64,000 nt of DNA, taken from assembly GCF_019132875.1 (NCBI RefSeq), contig NZ_JAHSPF010000009.1, positions 124,001 through 188,000 of the forward strand. The letters run 5' to 3'. The notes under the pieces are model-generated. The model was not told the DNA's origin. It worked only from the letters and a program-made list of their open reading frames with translations, and ran no database searches. Every line of letters begins with the position of its first letter. Position 1 is the stretch's first letter. The position numbers and the translations under genes were made by a program. This document shows, piece after piece, positions 48,710 through 56,845 of this stretch. The stretch is from Erwinia phyllosphaerae (GTDB lineage: Bacteria > Pseudomonadota > Gammaproteobacteria > Enterobacterales > Enterobacteriaceae).

Positions 48710-49005
48710 GATGAGAGTAAAAGAGATGGTTTAACAGGGAGCGATGAGAGCAAAAGAGATGGTTTAACAGGGAGCGGTAAGAGCAAAAGAGATGGTTTAA
48801 CAGAGAGCGATGAGAGCAAAAGAGATGGTTTAACAGGGAGCGATGAGAGTAAAAGAGATGGTTTAACAGGGAGCGGTAAGAGCAAAAGAGATGGTGTAAC
48901 AGGAGCGGTGAGAGCAAAAGAGATGGTTTAACAGGAAACGGTAACAGTAAAGGAGATGGTGTAACAGGGAGCGGTGAAAGTAAAAATATGCTTTAACAGC
49001 GAGAG
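48710..49005. repeat. 33-bp tandem repeat (about nine copies)
   Basis: Nine imperfect copies of a purine-rich 33-bp unit (GATGAGAGCAAAAGAGATGG + TTTAACAGGGAGC) run from 48710 to about 49005; the last three are degenerate and vary in length. They fill the interval between yjjZ and the first leucine tRNA. The period is a multiple of three, so long frames (DESKRDGLTGS repeats) appear by chance; no ribosome-binding site supports a gene. Confidence 0.85.
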
Positions 49006-49045
49006 ATTGTAACAGGGAAGGGAGAGCAGAAAAGGTTGTTCAACG

Positions 49046-49132
49046 TGGTGCGAAGAGAGGGACTTGAACCCTCACGTCCGTAAGAACACTAACACCTGAA
49101 GCTAGCGCGTCTACCAATTCCGCCACCTTCGC
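49046..49132 (-). tRNA. leuQ: tRNA-Leu (CAG)
   Basis: 87-nt class II tRNA with encoded CCA; GCGAAGGTGGCGGAATTGGT start, anticodon CAG in GCTTCAGGTG, long variable arm. The first of three tandem copies; corresponds to the E. coli leuQPV cluster, though which copy is which cannot be told. Confidence 0.95.
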
Positions 49133-49165
49133 ATCGTGTTGAACTGTCTATTCATATCACCGCAT

Positions 49166-49252
49166 TGGTGCGAAGAGAGGGACTTGAACCCTCACGTCCG
49201 TAAGAACACTAACACCTGAAGCTAGCGCGTCTACCAATTCCGCCACCTTCGC
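49166..49252 (-). tRNA. leuP: tRNA-Leu (CAG)
   Basis: 87 nt, identical to the copy at 49046-49132, separated by 33 bp; CAG anticodon and encoded CCA. Confidence 0.95.
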
Positions 49253-49283
49253 GCAGTGCGCGTAACATGAATAACGTGGTTTT

Positions 49284-49370
49284 TGGTGCGAAGAGAGGGA
49301 CTTGAACCCTCACGTCCGTAAGGACACTAACACCTGAAGCTAGCGCGTCTACCAATTCCGCCACCTTCGC
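49284..49370 (-). tRNA. leuV: tRNA-Leu (CAG)
   Basis: 87 nt, one base different from the other two copies (variable arm, TAAGGACAC instead of TAAGAACAC on the plus strand). First transcribed of the three. Confidence 0.95.
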
Positions 49371-49707
49371 GTACCGTCAACATAACAACGTTATATTGCA
49401 ACCACGGAGGCGCATTCTAGAGATTTTCCCCGGCGCGTCAACAGTTATTTAACGTTGCTGCGGCGATCGCTGCAAAAAGCGGCATTTTACGAACGCACCC
49501 GTTCTTCATGTAGAACTCCGCACACAAAGGCCACGTTTTTTGCCAGCGCCAGCGTCAGGCTCAGGGAACACGGGCCGCTCGGAAAGACACAAAAGACGCC
49601 ATCCCTGGCAGTTCGCAGCGCGGCGTCCCTGCCGCGATACGCTTTCCGATCGACCCGTGTTCCCCTCGCTTCAAATCCGGCATCCGCGTGAGGCAAAAAA
49701 CCGCGAA
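49371..49707. other. Intergenic region with long inverted repeat
   Basis: No gene is supported between the leucine tRNAs and the end of rsmC. It should hold the tRNA promoter (A+T-rich 49375-49400) and the rsmC 3' end. A 23-bp inverted repeat (49564-49586 and 49642-49664) with a nested shorter repeat (GACGCC...GGCGTC) makes a large potential hairpin. Confidence 0.5.
49564..49664. repeat. Inverted repeat element
   Basis: Arms GGGAACACGGGCCGCTCGGA(AAG) and its complement differ at two of 23 positions; a 55-bp centre contains a second inverted repeat. It resembles a mobile intergenic repeat (REP/MITE-like) more than a simple terminator. Confidence 0.6.
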
Positions 49708-50742
49708 TCAGCGCTGAGCTTTTGCCGCGCGCGACCAGACGGCGCGATAAACCTTAAAGCGACCCGTCTGCGCCAGCACTTCATGGCTGCCGAAGGTTTC
49801 GTCCAGCACCTGGGCATAAGGCAGGAAGGCGTTCGCAACAATACGCAGCTCGCCGCCCATATTCAGATGCTTCGCCGCGCCGCGGATCAGCGTTTGCGCC
49901 GCGTCCAGGCTGGTCTGCATACCGTCATGGAATGGCGGGTTTGAGATAATCAGATCGAAACGGCCCTGCACCTCGGAATAAACGTTGCTGGCAAAAACAT
50001 CGCCCTGCAAATCGTTAGCGGCCAGGGTAGCCTTACTGGCTTCCACCGCCGCCGCGCCTACGTCGGTCAGCGTCAATCGTACTTTCGGCGAGAAACTCGC
50101 CAGCATGGCGGAAAGCACGCCCGTGCCGCAGCCTACGTCCAGCACTTTGCCTCTCATATGCGGCGTCAGCGTAGAAAGCAGCAGGTTACTGCCCGCATCC
50201 AGACCGTCACGGCTGAAGACGCCAGGCAGCGTTTTGATCGTCAGATCGCCCAGCTCATACTCATTCCAGTATGCTTTAGCATCGAATGTCGGCTGCTCGT
50301 CCAGACGACCATGGTAAAGTCCGCAGCGGCGCGCGCTGTCGATTTTATTCAGCTTCGCCCAGCCTTCTACAATCTGTTCTGCGCTACGCACGCCGCTGCG
50401 GTTCTCGCCAACGATAAACAGTTCGCTGCCCACGGGCAGTAAAGAAAGCAGGTTTTCCAGCTGGAACAGCGCTTCCGGCTTATTCTTTGGCCAGAAATAG
50501 ACCAGCGTGTCGCAGTCGGCGACCATTTCCGGCGTCGCCACCAGGCCATAGCAGGCATGTTCACCCATCGTACGGCTGAGGATCTGCCAGTGATGATATT
50601 GCTGGGTATGTACCCGGCTCAGCGCGGTTTCCAGTTGGGCGGGCAGGTCATCCTGCAGATCGCCAGCAAACAGCACGCGGCGTTGAGTAAATTCATCACT
50701 GTGGCGCAGTATCACTTCACTGGCCGGGGTAAATGCGGACAT
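49708..50742 (-). CDS. rsmC: 16S rRNA (guanine1207-N2)-methyltransferase RsmC
   Basis: 344 residues from ATG 50742 ([20 protein letters not shown]), as in E. coli (343). The C-terminal SAM-binding domain has [20 protein letters not shown] and the catalytic N-P-P-F motif [19 protein letters not shown]. The N-terminal half is the non-catalytic twin domain. It modifies G1207 in helix 34 of 16S rRNA. Divergent from holD as in E. coli. Confidence 0.95.
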   Translation of the reverse strand: MSAFTPASEVILRHSDEFTQRRVLFAGDLQDDLPAQLETALSRVHTQQYHHWQILSRTMGEHACYGLVATPEMVADCDTLVYFWPKNKPEALFQLENLLSLLPVGSELFIVGENRSGVRSAEQIVEGWAKLNKIDSARRCGLYHGRLDEQPTFDAKAYWNEYELGDLTIKTLPGVFSRDGLDAGSNLLLSTLTPHMRGKVLDVGCGTGVLSAMLASFSPKVRLTLTDVGAAAVEASKATLAANDLQGDVFASNVYSEVQGRFDLIISNPPFHDGMQTSLDAAQTLIRGAAKHLNMGGELRIVANAFLPYAQVLDETFGSHEVLAQTGRFKVYRAVWSRAAKAQR

Positions 50743-50845
50743 CGGTGGCTCCTTACAAATCAGAGCGGCGATTATAGTGGTTTGTTGGCGCAGATTCGAT
50801 GGGTTTGCTAGCATAGCGTCGCAATTGGGCGACCAGACGGGAAAA

Positions 50846-51268
50846 ATGATGTCTTCCAGACGTGACTGGTTATTACAGCAGATGGGGATTACGCAATATA
50901 CGCTGCGGCGTCCGCGCGCGCTGCACGGCGAGGTATCCATCTCATTGCCGGAGCAGACGCGACTGCTGATTGTGGCTGAGGTGCCGCCGCCATTAAGCGA
51001 TCCGTTAATCCGCGACGTGCTTGCCGCCATGCTGGTGCGCGAGCACGAAGTGATGGCGCTGACGCCCGACCAGCTGGCGATGTTGCCCGATGAAACCCGC
51101 TGTATCAGCTGGTGCCTGGGGCTAAACGTGCCGGTAGCGGTTAACGGTTCTCAACTCGCTTCGCCCGTACTGGCGGAGCTTTATCACAATGCCGACGCCA
51201 AACGGGCGCTATGGCAGCAGATCTCCCACTATGAATCCGATTTCTTTACTGACGGCGCAAGATCTTGA
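50846..51268 (+). CDS. holD: DNA polymerase III psi subunit
   Basis: 140 residues from ATG 50846 ([20 protein letters not shown]). HolD signature: [20 protein letters not shown] at the N-terminus (the segment that binds the clamp loader) and [26 protein letters not shown] at the end. It links the clamp loader to chi/SSB. The end overlaps rimI, as in E. coli. Confidence 0.93.
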   Translation: MMSSRRDWLLQQMGITQYTLRRPRALHGEVSISLPEQTRLLIVAEVPPPLSDPLIRDVLAAMLVREHEVMALTPDQLAMLPDETRCISWCLGLNVPVAVNGSQLASPVLAELYHNADAKRALWQQISHYESDFFTDGARS

Positions 51269-51671
51269 CCGTGCGTTTGCCATTGAACAGCGCAGCCACG
51301 CTTTTCCCTGGAGTGAAAAAACCTTTGCCAGCAATCAGGGCGAACGGTATCTGAACTATCGGCTGGATGTCGGCACGGAAATGGCGGCGTTCGCCATCAC
51401 CCAGGTTGTGCTGGATGAAGCCACGCTGTTTAACCTGGCCGTCGATCCGGCATATCAGCGTCGGGGCCTTGGCCGCACGCTGCTGCAACATCTGATTTCC
51501 GAGCTTGAACAGCGCGGCGTGCTGACGCTGTGGCTGGAAGTTCGCGCCTCGAACCATGCTGCCATCGCGCTTTATCAGCAGCTGGATTTCAACGAGGTTT
51601 CGGTTCGCCGCAACTACTATCCCACCGCCGAGGGGAAAGAAGACGCCATCATTATGGCGCTAACAATTTAA
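51231..51671 (+). CDS. rimI: Ribosomal protein S18-alanine N-acetyltransferase
   Basis: 146 residues from ATG 51231, overlapping holD. GNAT fold: RDL-type ATLFNLAVDPAYQRRGLGRT (acetyl-CoA loop RRGLGRTL) and LWLEVRASNHAAIALYQQLD, the RimI signature. It acetylates the N-terminal alanine of S18. Confidence 0.95.
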   Translation: MNPISLLTAQDLDRAFAIEQRSHAFPWSEKTFASNQGERYLNYRLDVGTEMAAFAITQVVLDEATLFNLAVDPAYQRRGLGRTLLQHLISELEQRGVLTLWLEVRASNHAAIALYQQLDFNEVSVRRNYYPTAEGKEDAIIMALTI

Positions 51672-51680
51672 GGGCCAGGC

Positions 51681-52361
51681 ATGCTTAAAGAATGGGACTG
51701 GATTTTATTTGACGCCGACGACACGCTGTTTCACTTTGATGCGTTCGCCGGTTTACAGCGTCTTTTTCAGCAGTACGACGTGGTATTCTCGCCGGATGAT
51801 TATCAGGAATATCAGTCTGTTAATAAGCCGTTGTGGGTAGAGTATCAGAACGGGGCGATCACCGCCTTACAGCTTCAGCACCAGCGTTTTCAAGGCTGGG
51901 CAGACAAGCTAAACGTCACCCCGCTTGATTTGAATAACGGCTTTTTAAGCGCGATGGGCGAGCTTTGCCTGCCGCTGACCGGCGCGGTCAATCTGCTTAA
52001 CAGTCTGAAAGGCAAAGTAAAGATGGGGATTATTACCAACGGCTTTACGGCGTTACAGCAGGTTCGCCTGGAGCGTACCGGCTTCCTGGACTATTTCGAT
52101 CTGCTGGTGATTTCGGAACAGGTCGGTCACGCCAAGCCGCATCCGGCCATTTTTGACTACGCGCTGGAAAAGATGGGCCAGCCGCCCCGTGAGCGGGTGA
52201 TGATGGTGGGTGACAATCCCGATTCCGATATCCTCGGCGGCATACGTGCCGGACTGGCAACCTGCTGGCTAAATGCGGATAACCGTCCTCTACCTGAGGG
52301 CATTAAGCCCGACTGGCAGGTCGCTACGCTCTCTGAACTGCAAGATATTCTTAACGCTTAA
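51681..52361 (+). CDS. yjjG: Pyrimidine 5'-nucleotidase YjjG
   Basis: 226 residues, HAD superfamily: nucleophile motif [11 protein letters not shown] at residues 10-20, motif [12 protein letters not shown], and motif [19 protein letters not shown] and [12 protein letters not shown]. It is a house-cleaning nucleotidase acting on (d)UMP, dTMP and non-canonical pyrimidine nucleotides. Last gene of the E. coli-like block. Confidence 0.95.
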   Translation: MLKEWDWILFDADDTLFHFDAFAGLQRLFQQYDVVFSPDDYQEYQSVNKPLWVEYQNGAITALQLQHQRFQGWADKLNVTPLDLNNGFLSAMGELCLPLTGAVNLLNSLKGKVKMGIITNGFTALQQVRLERTGFLDYFDLLVISEQVGHAKPHPAIFDYALEKMGQPPRERVMMVGDNPDSDILGGIRAGLATCWLNADNRPLPEGIKPDWQVATLSELQDILNA

Positions 52362-53233
52362 GTTTGCCTTTTTTGGTTTTTATCCCTCTCTAAAATCAAA
52401 TGTATGGCATTGGTATCGCTGTTATGCGGCCAGTTTGGCAAACAGCGATACATTATCCTTTTTATTTTTCCCTCAAAATTACTTCGCGCGACTATACCAA
52501 AGTCTAGTGCCAGCCCCGCCTGCGCATTTATAATATTTAGTTATTAAAAAAATTAATTTTAGTAGCTTATCTTGCTATTAAGGTTAACGGTTCGTCACCA
52601 GACAGGGAAAATTCCTGGAAAAAGCCCGCCATTCAGACAGAATTTACTTTATTTTTTAACATTAGAATCGCTAACGTTTTTGCGCGTTTGTGGCAAGCGT
52701 TGAATAATTGGAAGGACTCTGTAAACTTGCCGCAAATTTTCTCTCGAATGCTTACATTCTTACGGGCAGCCTGCTTCAGTGCTGGCTCGTGCGGTAGCTA
52801 TGGTGGCGCTCGGTGTGGCGTAAAGATGAACGTTTTTCTCAGCTTACGCGCATTGCTACTATGAAATATCTGCAAATAATCAATAAAGAAAGTCTGAAAA
52901 AAAGTGTGTCACACCTACTCGATTTCAAAACCCGAAGGTAGAAAAAATGCCTGAAGGCGTGCCTACGTGACGCAATTTGTTTATGTGATAGCGGAAAAAT
53001 CCATCACCTTGCTTGATAGTTAATCCGCTAATCGTTAGCCCGCCCATTTTGTGCGGGTTAACGCCAACTTACGGTTTTGTTAATGAAAGCCGTAACGCGC
53101 TGGACCCAACGACTCTTTATTACCCTGGCGCAACCAGCGCTAACCAGACCCTTTTTTATTCGGCGCGGTAACCATCGGGCCGACACGCATGTCTGTATAC
53201 GCCTTTTTCAACCAACACTTCATGAGGACCCGG
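52362..53233. other. Intergenic region upstream of T6SS cluster
   Basis: 870 bp, no supported gene; an A+T-rich first half and a more GC-rich end (53080-53200). It must contain the promoter(s) of the secretion operon. E. coli has prfC directly after yjjG; no trace of prfC is seen here. No sigma-54 motif (GG-N10-GC) with confident spacing was found. Confidence 0.4.
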
Positions 53234-53731
53234 GTGAAAATTCAAATCGCATTAAGTCTGCTTTTTGTTCTGACGGTAGCGGGATGTAAAGCGCCACCGC
53301 CGCCAGTAACGGACGACACTATCGTTTCCAGCACCGTAGACGGCGTAAAGCTGACCTACCGCCATGCGGTACAGCCGCCAACTTCCTTTACGCCGATGGG
53401 TGAAGAGTACCGCGCGCTGTATGCCGCTTCGGTCATGACGCGCCCTGATTTTGGCGGCAAGCTGGTCAGCCATCTGGAAAACGGCAAGCCTTATACCGTT
53501 TTAGGCGCGGTGGAAAACAACTGGTTTGCCATTGCTGAACAGGGTGAAGAGCAGCTGATTGGCTACGTGCCGCTGCGCGCGGTCGTCAAAAGCGACCTGT
53601 ACGACAAAACCGTTAAGGCAGATTCACGCCGCAAGCGCGCTCGCGCACCGGCGAAAAAAACCTGCGTGGCGGTAGATGGCGACAGCAAAGCTTGCCAGAA
53701 CAGCAACAGCGGAACCTGGGTTATCGATTAA
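53234..53731 (+). CDS. SH3-domain lipoprotein of the T6SS cluster
   Basis: 165 residues from GTG 53234, which has GAGGA six bases upstream (an in-frame ATG at 53222 lacks one). N-terminal lipoprotein signal (KIQIALSLLFVLTVAGC, lipobox VAGC), then an SH3-like segment (SHLENGKPYTVLGAVENNWF, AIAEQGEEQLIGYVPLRAVV) and a basic C-terminus with two Cys (KKTCVAVDGDSKACQ). SH3-type lipoproteins occur next to tssJ in several T6SS clusters and may bind peptidoglycan. Probable accessory component. Confidence 0.7.
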   Translation: MKIQIALSLLFVLTVAGCKAPPPPVTDDTIVSSTVDGVKLTYRHAVQPPTSFTPMGEEYRALYAASVMTRPDFGGKLVSHLENGKPYTVLGAVENNWFAIAEQGEEQLIGYVPLRAVVKSDLYDKTVKADSRRKRARAPAKKTCVAVDGDSKACQNSNSGTWVID

Positions 53732-53755
53732 TAAACGGGCCGACGGCCAGTAATT

Positions 53756-54244
53756 ATGAACAGAAACTTTTTACGCCTGAGCTTTCAGGCGTTTTTCCTG
53801 ATGGCATTTAGCGTGCTGACAGGCTGCACTTCGCACAGCGTACCCACTCATTACAGCCTGGTCTTCCAGAACTCTCCGCAGGTTAACAACGGCGCGCCGC
53901 TTAAGGTTCGCGTGTTGCTGCTGAGATCGGATGCCGATTTCATGTCTGCTGATTTTTATTCGTTGCAAAACAAAACCTCTGCCCTGTTAGGCGGGGCGTT
54001 GCTGAACAGCGAACAACTCTTCCTGATGCCTGGAAAAGGCAATAAAACCCTGCAAGGCCCTCTTCCTGCCGAGGCTCGCTATGTCGGCGTGCTGGCGGAA
54101 TATCAGACGCTCGACGGCAAAAAATGGCGTCTTGCGCTGCCGCTGCCCGTGGGCGCGGAAAAGCAATCGGTCTGGCAGCAGACGGATAACGAGCTGCGCG
54201 CCAGCCTTATCGCTAACGACAGCGGCCTGATCGCCGTTCACTGA
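53756..54244 (+). CDS. tssJ: T6SS outer-membrane lipoprotein TssJ
   Basis: 162 residues. Lipoprotein signal FFLMAFSVLTGC then a beta-sandwich with THYSLVFQNSPQVNNGAPLK, VRVLLLRSDADFMSADFYSL and SEQLFLMPGKGNKTLQGPLP. TssJ anchors the membrane complex to the outer membrane and binds TssM. Followed by tssK, tssL, tssM. Confidence 0.9.
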   Translation: MNRNFLRLSFQAFFLMAFSVLTGCTSHSVPTHYSLVFQNSPQVNNGAPLKVRVLLLRSDADFMSADFYSLQNKTSALLGGALLNSEQLFLMPGKGNKTLQGPLPAEARYVGVLAEYQTLDGKKWRLALPLPVGAEKQSVWQQTDNELRASLIANDSGLIAVH

Positions 54245-54263
54245 TGCCCAAACGGAACCCTTT

Positions 54264-55604
54264 ATGAACAAAGCAGAAAAAGTGGTCTGGACCGAAGGCA
54301 TGTTCCTGCGGCCACACCATTTTCAACAGGCGGAAAGCTATCAGCAAAGTCTGCTGAATAACCAGATACAGGCTCAGCGGCCTTATCTGTGGGGCTTTCT
54401 GGACTGCGAAATTGACGAGGCCATGTTACGCCAGGGAAAAATTGCGCTGAGCTCGGCCAGCGGGCTGCTGCCTGACGGCACCTTTTTCTCTTTTCGTAAC
54501 GGACGTGATGGCCCGCCGCCGCTGGTTATTCCTGAGAATCAGGGCAAAGAAAAGGTGGTGCTGGCACTGCCCGCGCGCCGCAACGGTCGTGAAGAGGTTA
54601 TCTTTGCTGAGACCGCCGACTCGCTGGCTCGCTATGTGACTTTCGAGCAGGAAGTGGACGACTGTAACGCGCTCTCGGTCAGTCCGGCTGCCGTGCAGTT
54701 TGGCAAGTTACGCCTGCGGCTGATGCTGGAAAGCGAGCTGTCCGCCGAATGGACGGCGATGGCCGTAGTGAAGGTGGTAGAGAAACGCAGCGGCCAGGTA
54801 CGCCTGGACAACAGCTACATTCCGCCAATGCTGAACTGCGCCGCCAGCCCGCAGCTTTACGATTATCTCAACGATATGCCGGGCCTGCTGCAACAGCGCA
54901 GCCAGCAGATTGGCCAGCGCCTGCAGCAGCCGGGCCGCTTCAACACCGCCGATATGCTCGACTTTATGCTGCTGGCGCTGGTTAACCACCATCTGGGCCA
55001 CGTCAGCCATTTGAGAAATTTGCCGCTGCTGCATCCTGAACAGCTGTTCGCCAACTGGCTGGCGTTTGCCTGCGAGCTGGCAACCTATACGCCGCAGCGT
55101 TTTCCTGATGCGTCGCTGCCGGTTTATGACCACGACGACCTGGCATGGTGCTTCGGCAAGCTGATGCTGATGCTGCGCCAGGGCTTATCGCAGGTGCTGG
55201 AAGAGAATGCCATCCAGCTACCGCTGACCGAACGCTCACACGGCCTGAATGTGGCTACCGTGCCCGAAACGTCGATGGTACGCGAGTTTGGCTTTGTGCT
55301 GGCGGTACGGGCCAACGTGCCGGCCGATACGCTGCTGACCCATTTCCCGGCGCAGATGAAGGTCGCGCCGGTGACTAAAATCCGCGATCTGGTTCAGCTG
55401 CAGCTGCCGGGCATGATCCTGCGCGCAATGTCGGTTGCGCCGCCGCAGATCCCGTGGCACGCCGGCTACAGCTATTTCGAGCTGGATAAGGGCAGCGAGC
55501 TTTGGCAGGAAATGGAAAAATCCGGCACCTTCGCACTCCATCTCGCCGGGGATTTTCCGGGACTTGCCATGGAGTTTTGGGCCATTCGTAGTCATTCAGC
55601 CTGA
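54264..55604 (+). CDS. tssK: T6SS baseplate protein TssK
   Basis: 446 residues. VVWTEGMFLRPHHFQQAESY at the N-terminus is the TssK signature, followed by LWGFLDCEIDEAMLRQGKIA and, near the end, VTKIRDLVQLQLPGMILRAM, QIPWHAGYSYFELDKGSELW. TssK trimers connect the baseplate to the TssL/TssM membrane complex. About 20 bp after tssJ. Confidence 0.95.
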   Translation: MNKAEKVVWTEGMFLRPHHFQQAESYQQSLLNNQIQAQRPYLWGFLDCEIDEAMLRQGKIALSSASGLLPDGTFFSFRNGRDGPPPLVIPENQGKEKVVLALPARRNGREEVIFAETADSLARYVTFEQEVDDCNALSVSPAAVQFGKLRLRLMLESELSAEWTAMAVVKVVEKRSGQVRLDNSYIPPMLNCAASPQLYDYLNDMPGLLQQRSQQIGQRLQQPGRFNTADMLDFMLLALVNHHLGHVSHLRNLPLLHPEQLFANWLAFACELATYTPQRFPDASLPVYDHDDLAWCFGKLMLMLRQGLSQVLEENAIQLPLTERSHGLNVATVPETSMVREFGFVLAVRANVPADTLLTHFPAQMKVAPVTKIRDLVQLQLPGMILRAMSVAPPQIPWHAGYSYFELDKGSELWQEMEKSGTFALHLAGDFPGLAMEFWAIRSHSA

Positions 55605-55621
55605 CGTCAGGAGCAACAAAC

Positions 55622-56842
55622 ATGGAGCAACGACAGGCCACCGTACAGGGTGCCAGCAGCCTGAATCCGCTGGTTGCGGCCGCTAACCCTTTGCTGAACG
55701 CTATTCCGCAGATCCGCCATTCGGTTACCCATGCCGATCCTGCCGGACTGCGCCAGCGTTTGATCGACGAAATGCGCCAGTTTGAAATGAGCTGCCAGCG
55801 CGCCGGACTGCCTTATGAAGTGATTATTGGCGCACGCTACTGCCTCTGTACCGCTATTGACGAAGCGGCGGCGCTGACGCCGTGGGGCAGCCGTGGCGTC
55901 TGGCCAGGCCAGGGGCTGCTGGTCACCTTTCATAACGAAACCTGGGGCGGCGAAAAGTTTTTCCAGCTGCTGGCCAAGCTGTCGCAGAATCCGCGCGAGC
56001 AGATAGTCCTGCTGGAACTGCTGAACTACTGCCTGCAGCTGGGCTTCGAAGGGCGTTATCGCGTGCTGGACAACGGGCGTTCGCAGCTGGAGACGATTAA
56101 AAGCCGTCTGCTGCAAATGATCCGCTCGGTGCGCGGCGGCTACGCGCCGCCGCTTTCTGTGCATCCTGAAGATCATCCGGTGACGCGCAAGCTATGGCGT
56201 CCGGTGGTGCCGCTGTGGGCCTGCACCGCGCTGGTCGGTTTCCTGGCCTGTCTGCTCTATATCCTGCTGAACTGGCGGCTCGGCGACGCCACCAGTCCGG
56301 TTCTGGCGGCGGTCTATCAAACGCCGCTGCCTGAAGTAACCATTCATAATCCCGCGCCGCCTGCGCCACCCGCGCTAAACCTGCAGGCTTTCCTTAAGCC
56401 GGAAATCGACGAAGGGCTGGTCTCGGTGAAAGACGAAGCGGATCAAAGCGTGGTGACGCTGAAAGGCGATGGCCTGTTTACATCGGGTTCTACCGCCGTG
56501 CGTGGACGCTATGAAGAAGTGTTAGACCGCATTGCGCAGGCGATGAACAACGTCAGCGGCCGCATCCTGGTGATTGGTTACAGCGACAACGTGCCGATCC
56601 GCAGCGCTCGCTTCGCTTCTAACTATGAGCTGTCGCTGGCCAGGGCGAAATCGGTGCAGGAACGCCTGCAGCAGACGCTAAGCCAGCCTGCACGCGTGAA
56701 GGCGGAAGGGCGGGGTGAAAGCAATCCGCTGGTGCCTAATACGACTGCCGCCAACCGCGCGCGCAACCGCCGCGTCGATATCACGCTGCTGGTTTCTCCC
56801 GATAACACCCGCGCGGAACTGACGTCGCAGCAAGGAAATTAA
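55622..56842 (+). CDS. tssL: T6SS membrane protein TssL with OmpA-like peptidoglycan-binding domain
   Basis: 406 residues. Cytoplasmic DotU domain (RQRLIDEMRQFEMSCQRAGL, ARYCLCTAIDEAAALTPWG, LVTFHNETWGGEKFFQLLAK), one membrane helix (about 200-220, CTALVGFLACLLYILLNW), and a C-terminal OmpA-like domain (GRILVIGYSDNVPIRSARFA, NYELSLARAKSVQERL). This long form needs no separate peptidoglycan-binding partner. Confidence 0.95.
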   Translation: MEQRQATVQGASSLNPLVAAANPLLNAIPQIRHSVTHADPAGLRQRLIDEMRQFEMSCQRAGLPYEVIIGARYCLCTAIDEAAALTPWGSRGVWPGQGLLVTFHNETWGGEKFFQLLAKLSQNPREQIVLLELLNYCLQLGFEGRYRVLDNGRSQLETIKSRLLQMIRSVRGGYAPPLSVHPEDHPVTRKLWRPVVPLWACTALVGFLACLLYILLNWRLGDATSPVLAAVYQTPLPEVTIHNPAPPAPPALNLQAFLKPEIDEGLVSVKDEADQSVVTLKGDGLFTSGSTAVRGRYEEVLDRIAQAMNNVSGRILVIGYSDNVPIRSARFASNYELSLARAKSVQERLQQTLSQPARVKAEGRGESNPLVPNTTAANRARNRRVDITLLVSPDNTRAELTSQQGN

Positions 56843-56845
56843 CGG

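Noticed and set aside
48550-48931. Open frames with repeated 11-residue units (DESKRDGLTGS and its reverse-strand counterparts)
   Set aside because: They follow from the 33-bp tandem repeat period; no start signals support translation.
48710-49005. Possible CRISPR array
   Set aside because: Units are contiguous, with no unique spacers between repeats, and there are no cas genes; it is a simple tandem repeat.
52362-53233. Sigma-54 promoter for the T6SS operon
   Set aside because: Candidate TGGCA words around 52404 and 52690 lack the GC at the right distance, so no site is claimed.
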